DNA from: Pratylenchus scribneri
Lineage: Eukaryota; Nematoda; Chromadorea; Rhabditida; Pratylenchidae
Length of the DNA: 64,000 nucleotides
Reading direction: 5' to 3'
Assembly (NCBI GenBank): GCA_030063045.1
Contig: JAQSEB010000196.1
Span: forward strand, 248,001-312,000
The position numbers were made by a program, and so were the translations under genes. The notes beneath the pieces are model-generated. The model did no database searches and was not told the DNA's origin. It saw nothing but the letters and a program-made list of their open reading frames with translations. Shown piece by piece: positions 47,022-58,094 of this stretch (position 1 is its first letter; each line of letters starts with the position of its first letter).

Positions 47022-50000
47022 ATGAGGATAGGCTCAATACGGCCAAGGCGTTCCCTCTCCATTTTTTGTTTTTTAATTGGATTCATTTTGGGTTGGCTTT
47101 TCCTCGGGGGCAATGAAAAGGCCGAAATGGAGGACATCCAAATGGCAGAAAATTGGGAGCGGAAATTGGTTGAACAAAAGCCCCAACAACCCCAGCAGCA
47201 ATTGGGGGCCAAGGTTTATTCCTCTTTGAACTTTGATTGCCCATATATTCGTATTCGCTTCAGCTGGATCGACCCCGTTTTGTACAATCCGAATTAGGTA
47301 TTCGCCAACAATTGTTGATCCTTTTGTTGGCACGTTCTCCTTCAATCACGCCTGCCCTTTTTGCCCTTCTTTCTCCCAAAGTCCCAATTCGAACTTTTGT
47401 TATTCCCCAGTCTGGGCCAATTCCCGAATTACCACCAAATTCCCAGCCGATCTCAATTAGACCGGGCCCAATTGGCCTCCTTTCTGCCATCGCAAATCAG
47501 GCAAGAGTCCAAAATCATTTTAATATTTGAATATTCTTTATCATTCATCAAATTCTTTCATTCATTCAAATCAAAGCCCCTTCCTCATATTATTTAGTCT
47601 TTGCATGATTCGGCCGATTGGTTCTTCCTTTTGCCAGATTCAACTTTTTTGAACCTTTTCCACCTCCAAAAATTGATTTCCTCTCTACAATGGAATTCGC
47701 CATTGGCCCTTGGCCATGGTGAAGGTGATTACTGTCATTTGGATGGCGGCATCCTCCTTTCGGCACCCGCTCTCCATTCCCTCATCCAAAATCGGCATTT
47801 ATGTCATGGCCTTTTGCCAAATGGACGAAATGAGGTTTTCATAATGAATTGAATGAAAAATTAGTTGAATTCAAAGAATTCGGCACTGGAAACTTGCATT
47901 CGACTGGCAGCAAATTTGACATGCAAATCGAAAGAGGGAATTGGAATGAGGTGGTGGCGAATTGGGGCGGATATGGAAAATGGAAGTGGAATGGATTCAA
48001 TTCATGGTAAAAAATAAAAATGTTCCAAAAAATTCATAATTTTAAGTCTTTTTGGTTTTAAATTAGAATATAAAGGAATAATAAATGTGATTGGGAAATA
48101 TGAAAAATGTTACAAAATAGAGACACTTTACAAATCAGAATTACAATTAAAAATCAGAATTACAATTACAATCGCAAATCAGAATTACAATTACAATCGC
48201 AAATCAGAATTACAATTAAAATCGCAAATCAGAATTACAATTACAATCGCAAATCAGAATTAAAATTACAAATCAGAATTTACAATTACAATCGCAAATC
48301 AGAATTACAATTACAATTACAAATCAGAATTACAATTACAAATCAGAATTTACAATTACAATCGCAAATCAGAATTACAATTACAATTACAAATCAGAAT
48401 TTACAATTACAATCGTAAATCAGAATTACAATTACAAATCAGAATTTACAATTACAATCGCAAATCAGAATTACAATTACAATCGCAAATCAGAATTAAA
48501 ATTACAAATCAGAATTTACAATTACAATCGCAAATCAGAATTACAATTACAATCGCAAATCAGAATTAAAATTACAAATCAGAATTTACAATTACAATCG
48601 CAAATCAGAATTACAATTACAATTACAAATCAGAATTACAATTACAAATCAGAATTTACAATTACAATCGCAAATCAGAATTACAATTACAATTACAAAT
48701 CAGAATTTACAATTACAATCGTAAATCAGAATTACAATTACAATTACAAATCAGAATTTACAATTACAATCGCAAATCAGAATTACAATTACAATTACAA
48801 ATCAGAATTAAAATTACAAATCAGAATTTACAATTACAATCGCAAATCAGAATTACAATTACAATTACAAATCAGAATTTACAATTACAATCGCAAATCA
48901 GAATTACAATTACAATTACAAATCAGAATTACAATTATAATCGCAAACAAAATCCGGAATATTTGCCTAAAAATGTAGATAATCAAATAAGTTGATTGAT
49001 AAGATATAAATTGAATAAATAGAATAATGCCTGTGGAAATCAAATTCATTTTTATTGGATTTTGACCAATCATTTGTTGAAATAATCATTTTTTGACAAA
49101 AACTATCACTAATACTTATTTTAATATCTTTCAGACCAAATTGGCCATCTTTCAATGTTGGACGGTTTCAACATGTCCACAACAATTTCGGGCCTTCTCT
49201 CCGAAAGGGATGTGCATTCTCTAGAGGAACATTTCCTCCATGTAGAATTGACCGAAATTAACGCCCAAATTGGGGAATTGGAATTTGAATTGGGGGAAAT
49301 GGGGGAGAATGATGCGATTGGTTGGCCAATTGGAGTTCAGATGGCCGAAAAGTCTCCAAATCGATTCCAAGGTTGATCCCAAATTCCAGCCATTGAATTA
49401 TTCCTTTTCCTTTTGTGCAGTTCCAATTTGGGAAATGTTGAATAATGAATGGAAATTGTTTGGCAACAATCCGGATGAAAATTACATCGAAATTTCCGGA
49501 GAGGAATGGACCGAATTAATGGAAGAGGCGATGAAAAGAGTGGCACCAAAATGCGGGGAAATTCAGCCGAAAATGAGGCAGGCATATAGGCAAGAAAATA
49601 GATTGGAGGAATTCCATTGAAAATTTAAATATTTTAGGAAATTCAGCCCTGGGAGAGGTGTAGATTATTTTGTGGATTTGGAATGTGCAGAATTGGTGGA
49701 AAGAGTCCAATTGATTCGGCCAATTGAGTCGACAAAATTAATGGAAATGGTGAAAAATGATGGATTTTGGCATTCTTTGTTATCATATTCAGGTGCCATT
49801 TGTGAAAGAAGATAGGGAATTGGCCATCCTCGGTAAGTAAAATACTAAATAGCCAAAAAATAAATGGGACTTCCAAAACCATTTTCCTCTCACATTTGCC
49901 CAACAATTCTCCAACCAACCCACTTTCACAGTGCCCGTCGATTCGGCCAACCAAATTCGGGGCATTCGGCCACTTCTTCGCCGCATTTTGGCCATCTGCC

Positions 50001-51116
50001 TCCAAACATCATTGGACTCACCAAAAATGCGCATTTTAGTTGCCACCCGACAAATGGACGCAAAATTGATTCGACTTTTGGCCGCTGATTTGGGCGAAAT
50101 GAAAAGAAGGCAATGAGGGGGGGAGGGAATATTTTACTGAATGAATTTATTTGGCAGATGCCATTCAACATTGGATTCAACCCTTCTCCTACTAAAACCA
50201 GACCCTTTTGGCCAAATACCAATTCAAGTGGCCGCTTTGGATGAGGCGGTCAGTTTTGCATACAGTATTTTATGGGGAGGGGCGGGGCAATTGGCTGCGG
50301 AAGAAGTTGAAAAGAGAGGGAGGGAATCCAATCATTTGCAAATAAAAATTAAATTGCCTTTAGGCTTATAGTAGGCACTAGGCAGCCAGTTAAATTAAGT
50401 CATTATTTAAGTGGATATTTTTCAGAATACAATGAAATTAAAATTGAATTTAACCAAATTTGCATAAATTTTTGATATTTTAAAATATGCTATAAAAATA
50501 TAATCCAATTTTCTTCCATTAAAGGTGGATCGTTTCGGCCATCAAAATCTTTTCCTTCTTATGTCGCCATTCGCTGATTTTCAATCTGATTTCCTCGACC
50601 GAACCCGGCTGAATGCAATTCGCAATTTCCAGGCATATTTATTTCCCATTTTAATTTCAATTCATCCATTCATTTTTTAAGATTTCATTTCCAATTCCAT
50701 TTGCCGAATTCAACCAATTTGTCGCCGGATTGACCCCAAAAGAGGCTGAACAATTTCTGGTGCACAAAACTAGGGGCCGATTTGATCCTGAAAATTGGGA
50801 TGTGGTCGCCCTTTTTGGGTCAGTCCCAAAATTTGTCCCAAATTTATTATCATTTTATTTTAGTGATGATTTTGCCTGGGCCCGTTCCCGTCATTCCTCT
50901 TCCTCTCCACCTTCATCCATTCTCCAACTTTTTCTTGGCCAATCCCGCCTCCACATTCTCCGCCAAATTGAACCGTCCCTTCGAATTCGGCCCCATCCTT
51001 GGGTTTGTGGCCAACATCAAAGAAAATGCGAAAGGAGAAGGCGGCTTGGATTGGGCACAAGGGCCCAATTGGCCAGATTGATTTTGGCACCCGAAACAAA
51101 CAAAAATGGCCAATAA
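47022..51116 (+). CDS. Chondroitin synthase family protein, closest to chondroitin polymerizing factor (CHPF / MIG-22)
   Basis: Golgi type II protein needed to build chondroitin chains together with chondroitin synthase. Exon 47022-47213 encodes a basic N-terminus and membrane anchor (SIFCFLIGFILGWLFLGG). From 47264: LDRPRFVQSELGIRQQLLIL, ADWFFLLPDSTF, GDYCHLDGGILLS and ALETCIRLAANLTC, a fringe-like first domain; then a 49-kb-region exon with MLDGFNMSTTISG and HSLEEHFLHVEL, KKFSPGRGVDYFVDLE, and a second domain with LFLLMSPFADFQSDFL, NAIRNFQISFPIPFAEF and GRFDPENWDVVALFG. The second domain lacks the DVD metal motif, as expected for a non-catalytic or much changed transferase half. One intron (48002-49134) holds a minisatellite. 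The donor near 47502 is probably GC. Confidence 0.85.
48128..48950. repeat. AT-rich minisatellite in a CHPF intron
   Basis: Third array of the AATCAGAATTACAATTACAA family, about 0.8 kb, with a higher-order pattern in which a unit carrying TTTACAATTACAATCGCAA recurs every 60-70 bp. It lies inside the intron between the exon ending DSIH and the one starting QIGHLSMLDG. Confidence 0.95.
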
Positions 51117-51386
51117 TTAAAATTTTTGTTACATTCCAAATTTGTTTTTCTTTTCTCCTCAAATGTGCCTTTTTATTTAGTGCAATTTGCCTTCTCAAAT
51201 TCTAATCAAATTTGTGCCTTAATTAATTTGAATTTTGAACATTCCATTTTAAATTTCCAATTTATTTTTGCCATCAAAATTAAATTCTTTTTGCTCATAT
51301 TCTATTCTTATTCTTGCCCATCATTCGTTTTGTCATAATAAAACATTTAATTAATTAAAAATTCGAATAAATCTACAATAAATTTT
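51117..51386. other. Convergent 3' spacer
   Basis: 270 bp between the stop codons of CHPF-like (+) and PTR (-); AT-rich, with AATAAA near 51338-51343. Confidence 0.5.
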
Positions 51387-54300
51387 TTATTTTGATTCAC
51401 CGGTTAATTTATTATTTTCTTCCTTCCCTTCTTCCATATTTCTCCTAATTCTGTTCATTTTCTTCTTCTCATCCACTCCTCCCATTTTTGATTCTGGGAA
51501 TGCGCAAAGTAAGCAAGGTAAAAAGAATAATCCATGCAATAATCCAATCGAGATCACCGCAAAAATCTACAAAAAAAATGTGAAATTAATGAAAATTTGG
51601 GGGAAGGGAAATTGACTGTTTTTGCGAAAGCAACAATGGCATAAGTGGGCACAAAAATTAGTGGGAGCATACAAAGGACGGTTGAAATGCCTTTAGGGAA
51701 TATTTTGAAGAATGGATATTTTTGGATATACTGTAAATAGGATTACCTGCTTGGAGCATTGGTGGACACATTTCTGCAAAAATTGGACAAAATTAATTTG
51801 ATAATTTAATTAATTTATTAGCCAAAACGAACCATCCAAACTTTGTGCAATTCTCTGCACACTGTTTTGGTGCCCCCTTTTTGTGTTATAATATTGATGC
51901 GCCACATGGGCCGTATAATCAACGGAGAATCCGGTGGCCAACAAAACGTCGACCATTGTGACTGGGTCCAGGTCGGCACCGGCCCAACTGATCACTCCAA
52001 TCATTGCTGAAATTTATTGGAAGAAATTAAATAAATTTGGTTATTATTTACTAAAGCAAATTGAAGTGATGCAAAGGGCAATGGCACCAACACCGGCTGG
52101 ATGTGAAATGAACAGGGAACAGACCAAGGCCATGCAAACAATGGTCACCTTTTGGGTGGGGGAATATACAATAGGAGGTGGGTAGAGGGAACCAACTGCG
52201 ATTGAACTGATCAAATCACTTTTGACCGTCAACAACATATTCAATATTGGCCTGAATTTGGGGGATGGAAATAGAGGGAGATAAAGCATCAAATTCAATT
52301 TGTTCCTAACATCCTTTTTAACATTATTGGGATAATTTTATGCCATCAAAATGTCTCAAAAACAAAGAATTATGTCCCCCAATACTCACGCATCGGCATC
52401 ATGCATTGTTGCATTGAATTGTGGATGTTCTTCCAAAACAGCACGGACCTTTTCCTCGGCCACAGCCCTATTCCACCATTCTGTCATGCCCCTGGCCACC
52501 ACAGAAAATTGAAAAGCCTTCAATTCCAATTTGCCATTTTCCCTGCAAATCCAACCTAATTCCCTGGAATATTATTTTGAATTTTACCCTTTTTGGGCCT
52601 TCACATTCGGTGGATTGCCCAATTGGGCCATGAAAAAGTCCAAATTGTCCAAAGATGGGCGATATTCCCTGCTCCGACCAAAGCCCAATTTGCGCCAAAA
52701 TTCCGTATTTTTCTGATCAAATTCCAAATAGGATCGAAGCCATAGCAAAGTTCGACTGGGGCCCCAACTTTCGGGAAGGCCTTCCAATTGGCCAACCATT
52801 TTGTTGAATTCGGCCAACTTCAAAAATGGATTAAAATAAATGTTTTTTTGATGGGACTTGTTCCGGATTGGAAATATTCGGTGGTCGATTCACAATAACC
52901 GTAATTGGGAAAAATTCATCGAAAACTTCGCGCACAGAACTAATTGAATGGGCCAATGGAGAATCGGAGGGAAATGCTTTGGATGGTTCAAATGTGGATT
53001 TTAGCCTGGAAAAATGGTCAAATTAAATAATAAAAATGTTGGATTCACCTCAAAACACCACTGATGCAAATTGCATAAAGGACAATGGCCACTAAAATGG
53101 CACAAATTCTGCCTCGGGTGGAATGGAGGAATTCGGCATAATGAAGGACCCAAATGGCCGGAGAAGGTGAATTTGAGGGGGAATTTGGGGCGATGGAGGA
53201 AGGTGGCAATGTTTTTTGGGGTTCGGCCAAAGGAATGGGGGAATGGCGAGGACAATGGGCTGAGAGGAGAATAAGAACGGGGGCGAGAAGTGAAAATGTC
53301 AAAATGAAGTCAATGAAAACGGCGAACTGTGAAAAAAATGGACAATAAATGTCATTGGCCAAATTGAATTTAATGAGCCAAAACGCACAGATGTGCACAA
53401 ACAAAAAAGGCTCATTTGTGGTGTCGGCGTAAAAAAGCCAATGCCAAATGCGATTGTGTTTGTGAGTGAAGTGATTGTAATGGATGGGCCAATATGGACG
53501 AGGACAAGCGAAAGCCGCTGGCCAAGATTGGGAATGGAGGAATGGACCGGTTGCTGCCAGGATTGTAACATAATGAAACTGAAAATGGGAGGGAGAATTG
53601 TGCCATCCATCCCATTTTGTGATTATTACGCATCATCGACGCCGACACCGGCGATCAGGAATGGGGTAACGCACATTATTGTGTCTAAAAAAGAGAAAAA
53701 TATATTTGAGGATAATGGTTGGTTATTTAGCAAGTTTTCCACCAAAATTATTAAATTAGAGTGGAAGGGAATATAAAGAGAAAAGATTAGTACTAAAGGC
53801 ACAAATTTAGAATTAATCCAGAAATTCCCGGGAGATGTTAATCTCATAAATTAATAAATTAATTAGTACATGTTCGATTGCCAAGCCAAGTGTTAAGACC
53901 AAAAGCAGCCAATGAGGAGAGGAGTGGACAAAGAACGGAGACAAGGACAATGCAAAGGACGGCCGGCAAGGAGACCAATGAACCCATTTTACGGTAAACA
54001 ACAAAAGTGACGAATAAAAGGAGCAAAAGGAGGCCAATTGACATTAAGATGGTGGCCTGGGGGAAAATGGGAGTTGGGAGTGACATTTTTAGGGATTCGG
54101 TGGGGATGGAACCTGAATGGCACCGCGGATCATTTCCCTGTAAAAATGCGAACATTCATTTAAATTTATTGTGTCTTCACCTGTTGGCAATCTCGTCCCC
54201 AAAAATCTTGAAATTCACGTGCCGAAGTTGGCCCCCATTCTGGGCCTCTTCAAAAAGGCGCAGTGTGGATTGGCGAAGCCGCTGGCGACTTCCTATGGTG

Positions 54301-56872
54301 TCGGCCCGGTTGAAATACCACAAAATGATGGTACGAACAAAAAGAAGACGGTGGCCACCAACAAGTGAATTATTTTGGCCATGGACGTGTGGATCATCTT
54401 GGCTGCAGGCATTTTGGCTGATTGTTCCTTTTACCCCCTCACCGATGAATCGAGTGCCGAAGAAATTGATGCCAACAAAGAGAGGAATACCCCGATAACG
54501 GGAGACGGGATAATCCAATTGCAATTGGCCATCAGATTTGCTGTCATTTGTGGCCAATAGAGAATGCTGAAATGGGGGAACAGTGGTTGTGGGATGGGCT
54601 AATATAAGGGGGATGATGACCGCCACAGTGTGGAATGGACGATTCAGCTGGCAAAGGGGATCACAGGCACGCAATCTTCAATTTTGGGGATTGAATAAAA
54701 TGGAAAATGGACTTATTAATAAGAAAGATTATAAATTATTTAATTTTAGCAATTTTAAGTCATATTTAACTTGCCCGCTCTGTTCATCCCTATACAACAT
54801 TGCGCCACTCAATTCTGAATCCAATTGAAGGACCTATGAAATTGTGCCAAAATGAAGATATTGATTTAAATGTGGGGGAATGGACTTCGCGAATTTGTTC
54901 CTCTCGAAGCATTGTTCCCTCGTCTTTGGCGGTGAACAAAATGAAACTACAAAAAGAATTAACAAGGGAAGTACCTCACCTTAAGGTGGCCCTTTTTGAT
55001 GAAACTTGGCATGTCTTTTGGCCATAGGATGCCTACACATAATCCGCTATTTTTATCTGCGGAATGAGCTCGCCTACTGTTTTATGGCCAATAAAAATTT
55101 TTAATTTGACGATTTATTGGATTGGAAATAGGAAGAGGCAGATGCCTGGATGGTGTATGGGGTAAGTATGTAGAATACTTTTTATGGTCATGTGTTCAAT
55201 TCCTCTCATCGGCAAGTATTTTTTTAATTTCTTAAACACATTTTTAATACAAATTTAGAGTTTTATTATTAAAAATTAAATAAAAGAATTAAAATTATGT
55301 AAACCGCAATATAATTATCTGCCCAATGAGCTTATCTCGGATTTTATTACCATAAAACCTATTTTTTCAGCCATTTTGGCCATAGCCCATATCTCCGTAT
55401 AGGGATGTCCTAAAATTATGAACTAAACGTCATATTATAGAGAATTTTATTGGCTATAATATTGGTAAATGTTTTCTAGGCCTAAAAATTTTTTGAAATT
55501 TTTTATCGATTTTTTTTCGAAAAATCCCGAATTTGGCCAATTTTCAATGGGCCATAACTCGGGTATATGGCTACATTGGAACATGGCCCAATTATGTTTT
55601 TTGATCACAATATCATAAAGTATTTTTATGTAAATTTTCAGATTTTTTCGTCAACCTGAAAATTTTTGCAAATTTACAATGCCTAGGCCTGTATGGGCAA
55701 AATACCTAGAATTTTCAGGTTAAGGGAAAAATCTGAAAATTTACATAAAAATACTTTATGATATTGTGATCAAAAAACATAATTGGGCCATGTTCCAATG
55801 TAGCCATATACCCGAGTTATGGCCCATTGAAAATTGGCCAAATTCGGGATTTTTCGAAAAAAAATCGATAAAAAATTTCAAAAAATTTTTAGGCCTAGAA
55901 AACATTTACCAATATTATAGCCCATAAAATTCTCTATAATATGACGTTTAGTTCATAATTTTAGGACATCCCTATACGGAGATATGGGCTATGGCCTAAA
56001 TGGCTGAAAAAATAGGTTTTATGGCCATAAAATCCGAGGCGTGGGCATTCCGCAGATAAAAATAGCGGATTATGTGTAGGCATCCTATGGCCAAAAGACA
56101 TGCCAAGTTTCATCAAAAAGGGCCACCTTAAGGTGAGGTACTTCCCTTGTAAGGGCAAATTTGAGGATGAATCCAAAACTAACGCCCTTTGAGGGGAAGT
56201 GGACAAATTGAAGAATTCCTGGTAGATTGTCTCCTCCCTATAAAATTTTAGATTATGGCCATTTCCATCCCCCATCTCATTTCAAACCGCATTGATTTGG
56301 AATTCTCGGGGCTGAATGAACGGCGAATGTCATATTCTGTGAATTTGGATGGGAAAGTGTCCCCCAAAATAGTCAATTTTTACTGACCAATGTTGATGTT
56401 GAGTAAATGGATGGAAAGGATGAAAATGAGGGCCAATGAGACCAAAATATGCCAAAGGGGATGGGCGGCGATGAAATGGCCCAACCGCGCATTGATCCGA
56501 TCAAAAAGGCTGAAAAGGCACATCCCTCTTCGATTTTGTTTTGTATTTTGTTGGATGATGAGGGACAAACCGAGTGGATGATGATGGAGGGAATGCGCCA
56601 AAAGGGAGTAGGAAGAAGAAGGCAAACGGAGGGCAAGAATTGGGGCAAAGGAGGAAGGGGGCGGTGCTGAACTGTTGTTGTTGGAGTTCGTGAAGTGGCG
56701 AATTGGAAAGGACAGGTGCAAGTGTAGAGGATGGCCACAAAAACAGGTTGCCTTCCGTTGGAAGGTCTTCATCGTCTTCAACTTCATTCCTCCCTTCACC
56801 TCCTTCCCCGGTTGCCAAGGTGTCGTTTTGGTCCGTTTGGGGGTCGTCGACTGTGGACCAAGGTTTTCTCAT
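51387..56872 (-). CDS. Patched-related (PTR) sterol-sensing-domain membrane protein
   Basis: RND-type 12-helix protein of the nematode PTR family (cuticle, lipid and membrane traffic). The N-terminus is exons 56745-56872, 56388-56509, 56288-56336, 56184-56237, 54834-54946 and a 19-nt exon 54771-54789; the phases agree. They encode LFDRINARLGHFIAAHPLWH, the first helix, and AFILFTAKDEGTMLREEQIREV. The sterol-sensing domain follows, with RTIILWYFNRADTIGSR, ILMSIGLLLLLLFVTFVVYR, PFLIAGVGVDDA and IGPSITITSLTNTIAFGIG with FTPTPQ. The second half has a new helix at ICAILVAIVLYAICISGVLR, a second RND core (WAGADLDPVTMVDVLLATGF then SVDYTAHVAHQYY) and a basic tail. Some middle joins, around 54440, are not settled. 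Intron 54947-56183 contains a transposon. Confidence 0.92.
54963..56149. mobile_element. Palindromic MITE (PIF/Harbinger-like) inside a PTR intron
   Basis: A 1,187-bp element almost all of which is an inverted repeat: CAAGGGAAGTACCTCACC at the left end returns as its complement at the right end, and the arms run to a centre near 55650-55716 that itself folds further (AACCTGAAAATT with its complement). It is flanked on both sides by TAA, a three-base target duplication typical of PIF/Harbinger elements. Removing it and one TAA leaves a normal intron of about 47 bp. The left arm is interrupted by about 240 bp of unrelated sequence. No protein is encoded. Confidence 0.88.
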
Positions 56873-58094
56873 CTAATCAGCCAGCCGCCGCCCTCCGGCT
56901 GGAGAAAAACAAAAAGGAGAGAATAATGCGCGAAAACGGCGGTAGGTGAGGGAAAAGAAAAGAAGGTACTTGAACGAACAAAATTGGAGTAAAAATGAAG
57001 GGGAAAGGGAAGAGGGATTCACCTTTGAGCCCAATTTGCGAATTTGGGAAATTGCACGGAAATTGAGGGAAATCTTCGCGCACAAATGGCCGATTGTGGC
57101 GACCAAGGTTGAATTGTGAATCTGCGCTGTTGCCTTCCAATTTCCAGCATCTACTCTCTAATCGGGCCCTTCCCCCATTCCCACAACCACCACAATTTTC
57201 CCCGTTTGCCGACCCTCCTTTAGCCCTCATCCCCGTGAGGCCCTTTGGGCTGCTTAATAATCCAGCCACCTCCGTCCATCCATTCCATTCCTCTTTTCGT
57301 TGCTTTTCCAACCGGTTCTGGGCACATCGATTCGGAGGAGAAATGGACATCATAAGGAAGATCATCGGCAGAAGCAGGGATAAAGGAAAATGGCCGTAAC
57401 CGCAATTTCGCCCGGAGGATTTGGTATGGGAATGGAAGGGAGAACGGTATTGGATTCTGGTGAAATGGAGGAAAGTAACAAAGTACAAAGCAACAAACAA
57501 ACAAGCGAATAAAAATATAACAAGCTATTGCCGTGGATAAGGATAATCCCAATTTTGGTTGGGGATGGGGACCAAAATCATATAGCCCAGTAGAGCCCAT
57601 TCAATCAATTTCCAAATCCAAATGTTTTTGTGCTGTCTATTATATTCTCACCAGATTCTTCTTCCTCTAATATAACCAAAATGAAATGAACAATATTTTT
57701 TTCAGCAAAAAAACAAACAAAAATTAATAAAATTATAAAAACATTTTGTATGAAAAACGCAGTTTGATGAGGAGGGAAATTGGTTTAGGGAAGTGGATGA
57801 TGATTTCGGTCGATAGTCTTTCAAGAAATAAAGTCAATGCAAAAATTAAAAAAGAATTCTTGGTGATGAAGTATTAAAAATTAATATTTATAAGTATAAT
57901 TTATAAAATATGGAGGCAAAAATACAAAAAAAATTAAATGAATGAGAGGACCGAGATGCTTTCAAGTTGGATGAAAAAAAAGGGGTCAACAAATACAAAA
58001 AAATATGAGTAAGGGGGGAGGAGGCGATTGTGTTTTGTTGATCGATTTACCCGCACCACAAAATATAAGTTGCAATTAATATTTAAATATGTAT
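56873..58094. other. Region between PTR and the Q-rich gene
   Basis: An open minus-strand frame of 207 codons (56877-57500) lies here but has no domains and overlaps plus-strand open frames in the same GC-richer stretch; it may hold PTR 5' exons or nothing. 57600-58094 is AT-rich 3' flank of the Q-rich gene. Confidence 0.35.

Noticed and set aside
48107..48418. Open frame of 103 codons in the third array
   Set aside because: Minisatellite translation within a CHPF-like intron.
55141..55210. Functional tRNA gene
   Set aside because: Anticodon stem and box B look tRNA-like but the acceptor stem does not pair and U33 is missing; kept only as a SINE-like finding.
56877..57500. Minus-strand open frame of 207 codons
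   Set aside because: No recognisable domain, odd composition (Phe/Ser/Gly runs) and overlapping open frames opposite; could still contain a PTR 5' exon.
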